64,000 nucleotides of DNA from Mesorhizobium sp. NFR06 (GTDB lineage: Bacteria; Pseudomonadota; Alphaproteobacteria; Rhizobiales; Rhizobiaceae). Shown here piece after piece: positions 7,211 through 15,090 of the stretch (position 1 is the first letter of the stretch; every line of letters begins with the position of its first letter). Under the pieces are notes generated by a model that saw only the letters and a list, made by a program, of their open reading frames with translations, had not been told where the DNA came from and did no database searches. Location: assembly GCF_900115245.1 (NCBI RefSeq), contig NZ_FOVT01000015.1:62001-126000 (forward strand). Reading direction: 5' to 3'. The position numbers and the translations under genes were made by a program.

Positions 7211-9473
7211 CGCCGCCGAGGATGTCGAGGATCGAGGTCTGCCGCTTTTTCGTCGGGCCGCCGACATTGCCAGGCGGCACCGGATGCTTGATCAAGGCGG
7301 TCTCGCCGCCGTCGCTTGGCATGTCGAAGCCGCCGGCATCGACGGTCTCGGCCGGTTGTGTGGTCCGCATCTGGCGCGCGGGCGCCGGCGCCTGTGCAAC
7401 AGGCTGTGACCGGCCGACCGCGGCCGGCGGCGCGGGTGTCGGCTGCGAGGCGTCCGCGGATGGAATCTCGTCCGGCACGATGGTGTCGGACGGGGTCGAT
7501 TTCCAGGTGCCGAGCAACGGCCGCACAGGCACGCCTTCATGCGCCGCCACCATGAACTCGTGCCAGGCCTGCGCCGGCAAGGCACCGCCGGTGACCTTCT
7601 TCATCGGGCTGCCGTCGTCATTGCCGAACCACACGCCCGTGGTGAGATTGGCGGTGTAGCCGACAAACCAGGCGTCGCGCGAATTCTGGCTGGTGCCGGT
7701 CTTGCCGGCCGAAGGCCAGTTGAAGGCCGCCTTCTTGGCGGTGCCGATCTCGACGGTGCCGGTCATCATCGAATTCATCATACCGACGATGTCGGACTTG
7801 ATGACGCGCGGCGCGCTGCCGCCGCTGTTTTCGTAAAGCACCTTGCCGTCGCCGGTGGTGATGCGGCGGATGAAATGGATGTCCGGCTTGTAGCCGCCAT
7901 TGGCGAACGGCACATAGGCCGAGGTCAACTCCAGCGGCGTCACTTCCGAGGTGCCGAGCGCGATCGAGGTGTTCGATTGAAGCTCGGACTGGATGCCCAT
8001 GCGATGCGCCGCCTCGACGACCGCGTCGGGCCCGACTTCCATGGTGAGCTGCGCCGCCACCGAGTTCAGCGACTTGGCGAGCGCAGTGGCAAGCGTCACC
8101 TTGCCATAGTATTTGCCGCCGTAATTGTCGGGCGTCCATTTGCCTATTCTGATCGGGGCGTCGTTGCGCACGCTGTCCGGCGTGCGGCCGGCTTCCAGCG
8201 CCGCCATGTAGACGAAAGGCTTGAAGGCCGAGCCCGGCTGGCGCCGCGCTTCGGAGGCGCGATCGAACTGGCTGGTCGAATAATCGTAGCCGCCGACCAT
8301 GGCGCGCACGGCGCCGGAATCGTCGATCGAGACCAGCACCCCTTGCGTGACGTTGAGCTTCTTGCCGCTCTCGTCGATCAGCCGGCGGATCGACTGCTCG
8401 GCAAGCTTTTGCAGGGTCAAGTCGACGGTGGTGTCGATGACGATGTCGCCGCGCACGTCGCCAATCAGGTCCGGGAGTTCTTCCATGACCGTGTCGGCGA
8501 CATAGTTCTCCGAGCCGGTCCAGTAGGACGGCGCGCGTGTCGCCGGCGCGCTCAGCGCGACCTTGTATTCCTTGTCGCTGATCTTGCCTTCCTGGCGCAT
8601 GGCGGCGAGCACGAGCTGCGCGCGCTCCTCCGCCGCCTTCGGGTCGCGCGCCGGCGAAAGCCGCGACGGCGCCTTGAGCAGGCCGGCGAGCAGCGCCGCC
8701 TCCGAAAGCGTCACATCGCGCGCGCTCTTGCCGAAATAGCGCCGCGAGGCCGCTTCCACGCCATAGGCGCCCGAGCCGAAATAAACCCTGTTGAGGTACA
8801 TTTCGAGGATCTGGTCCTTGCTGTGCTTGTGCTCCAGCCACAGCGCAAGCAGCACTTCCTGCACCTTGCGCTCCAGCGTGCGGTCCGGTGTCAGGAACAG
8901 GTTCTTCGCCAGCTGCTGCGTCAGCGTCGAGCCGCCCTGCGAGAAATGGCCGCCGATGAGGTTGGTGACCATGGCGCGCGACAGGCCGATCGGGTCGATG
9001 CCGAAATGCGAATAGAAGCGGCGGTCCTCGATAGCGACGACCGCCTCGGGGATATAGGGCGACATTTCATGCAGGCCGACGGCCTCGCCGCCCGACATGC
9101 CGCGGTTGGCGATCAGCCCGCCGTCGACGGAGACGATCTTGATGTTGGGCGCGCGGTCCGGGATCGACCACGTCGTCGCAGCCGGCATCTTGGCGCCGTA
9201 ATAGACGACGATGCCGGCCACCGCGATGCCGCCCCAGATGCAAAGCACGAAGCACCAATAGACCAGGCGGGTGGCAATGCCGAACAGCCCGCGCCGGCTT
9301 CCGCTCCGGCCACGGTTGCGAGATTTTGCCTTGGCGGATTTGCCTTTTGCAGTGGATTTACGGGCACGCGGCACGACGCGATCCTCCTCGCTCACCGAAA
9401 AGCCTTCGGAGGACTTCGCGCGCGGCGATCCCTCGAAGCTCGGTTCGATGCGACTGTCCCTGCGGTTCGCCAT
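7206..9473 (-). CDS. Class A penicillin-binding protein (PBP1A-like)
   Basis: Bifunctional peptidoglycan synthase of 755 residues. A basic cytoplasmic tail (residues 1-60, Arg/Lys rich) precedes one membrane anchor (about 65-90). The glycosyltransferase 51 domain follows (AIEDRRFYSHFGID with its catalytic Glu, and GGSTLTQQLAKN). The transpeptidase domain has the three active-site motifs: SAFK in RQPGSAFKPF, SLN in AKSLNSVAA, and KTG in SAGKTGTSQN. The C-terminal 120 residues are Pro/Ala-rich and low complexity. All catalytic motifs are intact. It builds periplasmic glycan strands and crosslinks. The gene is monocistronic with its own terminator. Confidence 0.93.
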   Translation of the reverse strand: MANRRDSRIEPSFEGSPRAKSSEGFSVSEEDRVVPRARKSTAKGKSAKAKSRNRGRSGSRRGLFGIATRLVYWCFVLCIWGGIAVAGIVVYYGAKMPAATTWSIPDRAPNIKIVSVDGGLIANRGMSGGEAVGLHEMSPYIPEAVVAIEDRRFYSHFGIDPIGLSRAMVTNLIGGHFSQGGSTLTQQLAKNLFLTPDRTLERKVQEVLLALWLEHKHSKDQILEMYLNRVYFGSGAYGVEAASRRYFGKSARDVTLSEAALLAGLLKAPSRLSPARDPKAAEERAQLVLAAMRQEGKISDKEYKVALSAPATRAPSYWTGSENYVADTVMEELPDLIGDVRGDIVIDTTVDLTLQKLAEQSIRRLIDESGKKLNVTQGVLVSIDDSGAVRAMVGGYDYSTSQFDRASEARRQPGSAFKPFVYMAALEAGRTPDSVRNDAPIRIGKWTPDNYGGKYYGKVTLATALAKSLNSVAAQLTMEVGPDAVVEAAHRMGIQSELQSNTSIALGTSEVTPLELTSAYVPFANGGYKPDIHFIRRITTGDGKVLYENSGGSAPRVIKSDIVGMMNSMMTGTVEIGTAKKAAFNWPSAGKTGTSQNSRDAWFVGYTANLTTGVWFGNDDGSPMKKVTGGALPAQAWHEFMVAAHEGVPVRPLLGTWKSTPSDTIVPDEIPSADASQPTPAPPAAVGRSQPVAQAPAPARQMRTTQPAETVDAGGFDMPSDGGETALIKHPVPPGNVGGPTKKRQTSILDILGGG

Positions 9474-9615
9474 GCGCTGTGCTTGTCTGTCCCCGGTGCC
9501 GATGGCGCTCGAGTTGCAGAGTAGATGCGGCGGTTTAAAGGCGCGTTAAGCGGAACTTCGGCCAAGCCTTTGAATTCCGTTAGGAATTTGTTAATCTTGT
9601 TCTACTCCGTCACCG

Positions 9616-11676
9616 TCAGTCTTCGCGACCGGGGACTGCCGCCGTAAGCGATCCGCAGCTTCTCATGCCGCTTGGTGGTTGCAGGCGATTGCGCGGTTTA
9701 AACTCCATTTCGACGGGCCAGTTTGTACGAAGAAGAGCCGGCGCGTTCTCAACCGGGACGGCACGACTGAATCGATAACCTTGCGCTAGGGTGACGCCCT
9801 TGGCGGACAACAGTTCGGCTTGCTTGCTCGTTTCCACGCCTTCGGCAGTCATCGACAGGTCGAGGTGTCGGCAAAGGTCAATGATCATGTCGACGATGAC
9901 TGTGGGCTCATGCCGCTGGCCATAGCCGGCGACAAAAGACCCGTCGATCTTCAGCCGAGTGAAGGGAAATCTGCTCAAGAGCGACAGGGACGAATATCCA
10001 GTACCGAAATCATCGATTGCAATCGAAATCCCCAGCCGTCTCAAGGTCGTAAGTCGCTGTGCGGCCACCTCGGGATCGTTTGCCAGGGCATTCTCGGTGA
10101 TCTCGAGCTCCAGTCGGCTGGGGGACAATCCGCTTTCCGCAAGAACACGTGCAACGACGGCCGGGAAAACGGGGTCATCGAGCTGAATGGGTGAGACATT
10201 GACGGCTACGAACGGCGCCGGTTCCGAGCCTGCATGCCACTGTGCAGCGGCATGGCATGCCTGCTTGAGGATATCTTCCCCGATTTCCGATATGAGACCG
10301 AATTCCTCGGCGGCGCCGATGAACTGATCCGGAGGTACAAGACCCTCATCTCTTCTACGCCAGCGCGCCAGTGCCTCAAACCCAGCTGTCTGGCCTGTCG
10401 CGAGATCGACAATTGGCTGAAAATGACACTCGATTTCGCCATTGGCCACGGCATTCGCGAGATTCCGGAGACGATCGTTTCGCTTCCTCGATTCGGTATC
10501 CAGTCCTTCGGTAAACCAGCGAATGCCGGCGTCGGCGGTACGGTCGGCCTTGCCGAGGGCAAGGCCGCTATTGCGCAGAAGAATGTGCGCATTATCGCCG
10601 TCCTGCGGAAAGAGTGCACCTCCCATCTGAAATCGAAGTCGCACGCATCTGTCATCTACCTGCAGCGGCTTCGAGAAGACGCTCAGGACCTGCCTCATCG
10701 AGTTCTGGACCGCTTCAGGCGTCTTCAGCGCAGGCGTGGCGATCGCGAAAATATCCGTTGAAACTCGAGAGGCCGTGAGGCCGGCTTCCGCCAGCGCCTG
10801 CAGACGATCGCCGACGATCCGAACGATCATTGCGTCCTCCAAGGTCTCCGAGTCGCTGATGAATCTGTCCAGGTCGAGCAGCTTCACCTGCACAATTCCA
10901 AGCATGCCGCCGGAACTCATCCTGGTAAGCGCGTCGTCAATATCCGAAAGGAATTTCTGCTGTTTCGCCAAGCCGGTCAGGGGGTCATAGCGCAGAAGTT
11001 GTCGGACCCGCTCTTGGGCTTCCATCTGCTCGGTGATGTCCAGGGAGACGCCGACCATCCGTAGGGCTATTTCGTCCTTGTGGGAGACGATGTTTCCGCG
11101 CGAATGCACCCAGCGATAGGATCCATCATTTGCTCGCACCCTATAGCGATCCTCGTAGGAACGCGTGCCGCCAGACTTGATGAAATCCTCGAAAGTATGG
11201 TCGACCCGTTCGACGTCATCAGGATGCCTTCTGCGCAGCAACTCGTCCATGGTAAGCCGCTGGGTGGGCGTAAGTCCCAGTCGAGCGGTGAGTTGCGGTG
11301 AGACAAAAGCAATCGTTTCCTGACCTTCAGCCAGGTTTAGTTCCCAGACGCCGCCATCCGCGCTGGCCAGCGCCAGTTCAAGACGGCGCTCGCTTTCAAG
11401 CGCGGTTTCATAGGCGGCGAGGATGGCCTTCCACGCGCTTTGGAGGAACAGAAACATTACCAGCGCCGAAACAGAAACGAAGAGCCATCCCTTATACGTC
11501 TGGAGGTGCTGATACTGGCTGTAGCCCCCGACCAGGCTGACCAGCGCCCTATCGCTGAACGCAATCCATACCGCGCTGACCAGCGCATAAAGACCGGCAA
11601 CGATATGAGGCACCTTCGAGAAAAGAAAATCTGATCGGCCAAGAAAGACATTCTCTCGCCAACGATGATAGCGCAT
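9616..11676 (-). CDS. PAS-GGDEF(degenerate)-EAL membrane protein, predicted c-di-GMP phosphodiesterase
   Basis: Two N-terminal membrane segments (VPHIVAGLYALVSAVWIAF and GWLFVSVSALVMFLFLQSAW) are followed by a PAS/PAC sensor ending RMVGVSLDITEQ, then GGDEF and EAL domains. The GGDEF starts normally (YDPLTGLAK), but the active-site loop reads RVSTDIFAIA instead of GGDEF, so cyclase activity is probably lost. The EAL domain keeps FEALARW, VNVSPIQL, LELEITENAL, IDDFGTGYSSL, LKIDGSF and AEGVET, so it should hydrolyse c-di-GMP, perhaps with the GGDEF relic as a regulatory domain. I used the ATG at 11676 (686 residues); an in-frame TTG at 11727 would add 17. Confidence 0.9.
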   Translation of the reverse strand: MRYHRWRENVFLGRSDFLFSKVPHIVAGLYALVSAVWIAFSDRALVSLVGGYSQYQHLQTYKGWLFVSVSALVMFLFLQSAWKAILAAYETALESERRLELALASADGGVWELNLAEGQETIAFVSPQLTARLGLTPTQRLTMDELLRRRHPDDVERVDHTFEDFIKSGGTRSYEDRYRVRANDGSYRWVHSRGNIVSHKDEIALRMVGVSLDITEQMEAQERVRQLLRYDPLTGLAKQQKFLSDIDDALTRMSSGGMLGIVQVKLLDLDRFISDSETLEDAMIVRIVGDRLQALAEAGLTASRVSTDIFAIATPALKTPEAVQNSMRQVLSVFSKPLQVDDRCVRLRFQMGGALFPQDGDNAHILLRNSGLALGKADRTADAGIRWFTEGLDTESRKRNDRLRNLANAVANGEIECHFQPIVDLATGQTAGFEALARWRRRDEGLVPPDQFIGAAEEFGLISEIGEDILKQACHAAAQWHAGSEPAPFVAVNVSPIQLDDPVFPAVVARVLAESGLSPSRLELEITENALANDPEVAAQRLTTLRRLGISIAIDDFGTGYSSLSLLSRFPFTRLKIDGSFVAGYGQRHEPTVIVDMIIDLCRHLDLSMTAEGVETSKQAELLSAKGVTLAQGYRFSRAVPVENAPALLRTNWPVEMEFKPRNRLQPPSGMRSCGSLTAAVPGRED

Positions 11677-11727
11677 TCTGAACCAGCCAGACGGTTGCTT
11701 AGCATACCAGCTAATCAATCCTATCAA

Positions 11728-12005
11728 GCAATTAGTAATGTCTTAAGAGCGCCCATCGCGCTCGATGGTGACGCGTTTTTCGGCCTGCAAAGCATGTCTT
11801 TGGGCTAAGTTCTCGCGATATCGTTCGGAGTCAGGTCGACTGCCCTGCAGGACGCTGCCGGCCAGATATGGAAGATCACCACAAAGGCCACGGCGAGCCC
11901 GCGCAACCCCTGTTATCTCCGGCCTGAATCCTCCCGGCGCCATATTGGCTCGCAATGTCAGTCTACCCCCCACGGCGCCCAGCCTGTCCGGGCTGGCCAC
12001 TGTGC
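11728..12005. other. Intergenic stretch without a supported gene
   Basis: Two short overlapping open frames on opposite strands have neither ribosome sites nor recognisable protein sequence. No clear repeat or hairpin is visible. Confidence 0.4.
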
Positions 12006-12152
12006 TCAATTCTGCTGGATCGAAATGCCCTTGTCGTCGATCTTGAGCTCGACGCCTTTCGGCCTGGTCTGCTCGCGATAAATATAGATGCCGAGCGCGA
12101 CGACGACCACGATCAGCGCTCCGATGATGAGATAGAGCGTGTTCTGCCTCAT
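12006..12152 (-). CDS. Small single-span membrane protein, 48 residues
   Basis: MRQNTLYLIIGALIVVVVAL begins a one-span protein followed by a charged tail (YREQTRPKGVELKIDDKGISI). A GGGGGGA ribosome site sits six bases before the ATG at 12152. A longer frame from 12317 overlaps the next gene and has no conserved look. Small proteins of this shape are frequent in Mesorhizobium and have no assigned function. It lies just downstream of, and co-oriented with, the 12181-12384 gene, so the two may be co-transcribed. Confidence 0.65.
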   Translation of the reverse strand: MRQNTLYLIIGALIVVVVALGIYIYREQTRPKGVELKIDDKGISIQQN

Positions 12153-12180
12153 TGCGTCCCCCCGTTGCCTCAGCGATCGC

Positions 12181-12384
12181 TCACCGGTCGTCGTCATCAT
12201 CGGATGCCGGACGCCAGCTCGTCGGATCGACCTTCTTTTGCGTGTCGCTGTCGGTGTAGACCCACCAGCCGCCGTCGCGATACTGACCGATGGATTCATT
12301 GACGACGCCGTCGCCATCCTTCCACATAATCGAGACCTTCGAGCCGTCCTTGGGCGCGCTCGCTATCGGTTTGCGCTCTGCCAT
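12181..12384 (-). CDS. Small conserved hypothetical protein, 67 residues
   Basis: The sequence starts MAERKPIASAPKDGSKVSI and ends in an Asp run (ASDDDDDR). The 'IASAPKDG..V.IMW.DG' opening followed by W-rich GQYRDGGWWVY is a motif seen in many small alphaproteobacterial proteins of unknown role, resembling the DUF551-type beta fold. It has no membrane segment. The ATG at 12384 was chosen over 12414 because the motif begins directly there. Function unknown. Confidence 0.65.
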   Translation of the reverse strand: MAERKPIASAPKDGSKVSIMWKDGDGVVNESIGQYRDGGWWVYTDSDTQKKVDPTSWRPASDDDDDR

Positions 12385-12467
12385 CTCACTGCCTCCATGA
12401 ACCGATCCTTCCATGAACCGGCCCTTTCATGAATCGGCAAGAACGTCCTCCGACGCGCCGGGTTCCG

Positions 12468-13088
12468 TCAGCTATGCGCGAAGATGTCTTCCTCCGCCCA
12501 GCCCATCAGGTCGAGCTTGGCGCGCGTCGGCAGGAAGCGGAAGCAGGCGTCGGCCTCCTTGTTGCGGTTCTCGCGCGCCAGCCGCGCCGCCAGCACCTCG
12601 CGCAGCCGGTGCAGGTAAAGCACGTCGGAGGCGGCATATTCGAGTTGTTCGGGCGAGAGCGTTTCCGCCGCCCAGTCCGAGGACTGCTGCGCCTTGGACA
12701 GACCGATGCCGAGCAGCTCGCTGCAGAGGTCCTTCAGCCCGTGGCGGTCGGTGTAGGTGCGGGTGAGCCGCGAGGCGATCTTGGTGCAGAACACCGGCTC
12801 CGCCATCACCCCGAAGGCGTTGTAGAGCACGGCGATGTCGAAGCGGCCGTAATGGAACAGCTTGGTGATCGCGCGGTTCTGCAGCAGGCTGACGAGGTTC
12901 GGCGCCTTCTTCTGGCCGGGCGCAATCTGGATGACGTCGGCGCTGCCGTCGCCCGGAGAAATCTGCACCACGCAGAGCCGGTCGCGATGCGGGTTCAAGC
13001 CCAGCGTCTCAGTGTCGATGGCGACTGACTCGACATTGTAGCGGGACAGGTCCGGCAGATCGTTCTTGTGGAAACGGATGTCGGTCAT
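12468..13088 (-). CDS. RNase D-like 3'-5' exonuclease
   Basis: A 206-residue DEDDy exonuclease. AIDTETLGL supplies Asp25 and Glu27, FHYGRFDIAVL the second motif, and YAASDVLYL the Tyr/Asp motif, so the active site is complete. The C-terminal HRDC domains of E. coli RNase D are missing, giving about half its length; this short form is normal in Rhizobiales. It probably trims structured RNA 3' ends. It is co-oriented with the two small genes to its left and the M20 peptidase to its right, 133 bases away. Confidence 0.88.
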   Translation of the reverse strand: MTDIRFHKNDLPDLSRYNVESVAIDTETLGLNPHRDRLCVVQISPGDGSADVIQIAPGQKKAPNLVSLLQNRAITKLFHYGRFDIAVLYNAFGVMAEPVFCTKIASRLTRTYTDRHGLKDLCSELLGIGLSKAQQSSDWAAETLSPEQLEYAASDVLYLHRLREVLAARLARENRNKEADACFRFLPTRAKLDLMGWAEEDIFAHS

Positions 13089-13221
13089 TCTCTTCTCCGG
13101 GTCGCGTCCGCAACGCCGCGCGTCCTCTGGGATGCGCGAGCTTGCCGCGGCGCGTTTCGCTGGTATTCCGTCCTTGCCGCGATCGGCGGAAAAAGCAACA
13201 AAAACTTGTCTTTCCGCTGCC

Positions 13222-14607
13222 TCAGCGGGTCAGCGCATCGAGAATGCGCGCCCAGGAGCGCTGCCCTTTGTGGAAGGAGGAAAGCTCGTATTTCTCGTTG
13301 GGCGAATGGATGCGGTCGTCGTCGAGGCCGAAGCCAACCAAGAGCGATTCCATGCCGAGATAGGTCTGGAAATCGCCGACCACGGGAATGGAGCCGCCGC
13401 CGCCGGTGGTAACCGCCTGGTTTTCCCATTCGTCGGACAGCGCGTCCTTTGCCTTGGCCAGGAATGGCGAATCGTAGGAAAGCTGGATCGCTGGCGAGCC
13501 GCCATGCGGATGGAATTCGACCGAGCAGTCCCCGGGGATGCGTTCGCGCACGAAGGCCTGGAAGGCGGCGCGGATCTTCTTCGGATCCTGCTTGTGGACG
13601 AGCCGGAACGACACTTTCGCCGAGGCTTGCGCCGCGATCACCGTCTTGAAACCCTTGCCGGTATAGCCGCCGATGATGCCGTTGAATTCCGCGGTTGGCC
13701 GCGCCCAGGTGAGCTCGAGCACCGAGCGCCCCTTTTCGCCGGCCGGAATGGAAAGCCCGACCGGGCCGAGGAAGGTCTCGGCGGTCTCGCCCAGCCCCTC
13801 CCACGACTTCAGCACCTGCGAGGGCGTCTCCTCGACCCCGTCATAGAAGCCCGGAATGGTGACATGGCCGTCCTTGTCGTGAATGTCGGCGAGAACCTTG
13901 GCCAGGATGCGGATCGGATTGGCGGCAGGACCGCCATAGGCGCCCGAATGCAGGTCGCGGTTGGCCGCCTTGACGGTGACCTCCTCGCCGACCATGCCGC
14001 GCAGCGACACGCAGATCGAGGGCGTCTCGCGGTTCCACATGCTGGTATCGCAGACCAGCGCGAAATCCGCCTTCAGCTCGTCGGCGTTCGCCTCCAGGAA
14101 AGGTTTCAGCGACGGCGAGCCTGACTCCTCCTCGCCTTCGAACAGGATGGTGACGCGGCACGGCAGATTGCCATGCACCTGCTTCCAAGCCCGGCATGCC
14201 TCGACGAAGGTCATCAACTGTCCCTTGTCGTCGGCCGAGCCGCGGCCGGCGATCACCTTGCGGCCAGGCTCGATCTCCTTGATCGACGGCGCGAACGGGT
14301 CGGCTTCCCACAGCTCGATCGGATCGACCGGCTGCACGTCGTAATGGCCGTAGAACAGCACATGCGGCGCGTCTGCCGGTCCCTCGTGATGCGCAACCAC
14401 CATCGGGTGTCCGGGCGTGTCGCGGATGCTGGCGTCGAAGCCGATCAGCTTGAGCTCGGCGACCAGCCATTCGGCTCCCTTGCGGCAGTCGGCCGCGAAG
14501 GCGGGATCGGTGGAGATCGACTTGATGGCGAGCAGGCCGAAAAGCCGCTCCAGGCTCTGGTCGAGATTCTGATCGAGGCGATCGAGGACAGGGGAAATTC
14601 TGGACAT
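13222..14607 (-). CDS. M20-family dipeptidase
   Basis: Zinc peptidase of 461 residues in the M20 dipeptidase group. The metal and catalytic motifs run in order: VLFYGHYDVQPVDP (His and Asp), GRGSADDKGQLM (bridging Asp), LFEGEEESGSPS (general base Glu and metal Glu) and VCDTSM; the late metal His lies in DDRIHSPNEKYEL. A dimerisation domain lies between, with NRDLHSGAYGG. It is cytoplasmic and hydrolyses dipeptides or related amides. I chose the ATG at 14607, preceded by GGCAAAGGC; a longer frame from 14799 runs into the sRNA locus and is not coding. In rhizobia a peptidase gene next to polA flanks the alpha-r7 sRNA, which fits here. Confidence 0.9.
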   Translation of the reverse strand: MSRISPVLDRLDQNLDQSLERLFGLLAIKSISTDPAFAADCRKGAEWLVAELKLIGFDASIRDTPGHPMVVAHHEGPADAPHVLFYGHYDVQPVDPIELWEADPFAPSIKEIEPGRKVIAGRGSADDKGQLMTFVEACRAWKQVHGNLPCRVTILFEGEEESGSPSLKPFLEANADELKADFALVCDTSMWNRETPSICVSLRGMVGEEVTVKAANRDLHSGAYGGPAANPIRILAKVLADIHDKDGHVTIPGFYDGVEETPSQVLKSWEGLGETAETFLGPVGLSIPAGEKGRSVLELTWARPTAEFNGIIGGYTGKGFKTVIAAQASAKVSFRLVHKQDPKKIRAAFQAFVRERIPGDCSVEFHPHGGSPAIQLSYDSPFLAKAKDALSDEWENQAVTTGGGGSIPVVGDFQTYLGMESLLVGFGLDDDRIHSPNEKYELSSFHKGQRSWARILDALTR

Positions 14608-14697
14608 GCCTTTGCCTTTCGGTTTTTGGGCAGACCCTAAAGGGCAACGCCGAAAACGAAAAGCCGCGATCGTTGGACCAAGCCGGGATACTGCCCG

Positions 14698-14745
14698 ATG
14701 CATGCCGCCCGGAGTGTTTGGCCATTTTGGGAAGACGACATACAT
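14698..14745. repeat. Dispersed palindrome, family A (degenerate copy)
   Basis: ATGCATGCCG and CGACATACAT ends around a core with GGAGTG and CATTTTGGGA. It matches the element at 6188 in outline. Confidence 0.55.
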
Positions 14746-14766
14746 CCCAAAGCCAGATCTGCAGGC

Positions 14767-14914
14767 AAAAAAGAACCGCCGTGGTGGAGGGGGAACCACG
14801 GCGGTCTTTACTCGAAACGTTGCGGCAGCCCGGAGAGGGGGGATAGGCTGCCGCAGTTGCCCGGGATAGGCGGGGGACGGGCCTTACTCCGGACTTCGGC
14901 GAAAATTGCCGATA
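14767..14914 (-). ncRNA. Candidate alpha-r7 (Smr7C-like) trans-acting sRNA
   Basis: On the minus strand a promoter-like CTTGAA (14944-14949), 17-base spacer and CCAAAT (14921-14926) precede a predicted start near 14914. The transcript would fold into successive hairpins: a perfect 10-bp stem GGCTGCCGCA (14821-14830 with 14846-14855), whose loop is the pyrimidine-rich complement of GGAGAGGGGGG. It ends with a perfect 11-bp stem ACCGCCGTGGT (14775-14785 with 14795-14805) and a U-run at 14772-14767. The length of about 148 nt, three-hairpin form and location between polA and a peptidase gene agree with what I recall of the rhizobial alpha-r7 family. The ends are inferred from sequence. Confidence 0.72.
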
Positions 14915-14920
14915 GGTTCT

Positions 14921-14949
14921 ATTTGGGACCGCGAACGTGGCGATTCAAG
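14921..14949 (-). promoter_or_regulatory. Sigma-70-type promoter of the sRNA
   Basis: CTTGAA and CCAAAT separated by 17 bases on the minus strand, close to the rhizobial CTTGAC-N17-CTATAT consensus (5/6 and 4/6). Confidence 0.55.
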
Positions 14950-15090
14950 GGCACGAAAATTACAACTTTGTAACATGCCCGTGAGCGGCCGGAATCCGCC
15001 GCTCGGCTTCTGTCAGGGTGTTGCCGGAACAGGCGGTTTGTTCAGCCTTTGGCATGGACCGCGAAGGCTGGCCGCGCTATCCCTGCCGGC

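Noticed and set aside
7539..9524. 661-residue open frame opposite the PBP gene
   Set aside because: Antisense shadow: Arg/His-rich, low complexity, no domain, while the other strand encodes a complete class A PBP.
11743..12046. Two short overlapping frames on opposite strands
   Set aside because: No ribosome site, no conserved look, and neither is placed in an operon.
14608..14799. Leader-peptide-like PPPPRRFFF frame with a following hairpin, resembling an attenuator
   Set aside because: The hairpin is better explained as the 3' end of the sRNA; the Pro/Phe run arises from the GGTGGAGGGGG loop and the U-run of the terminator.
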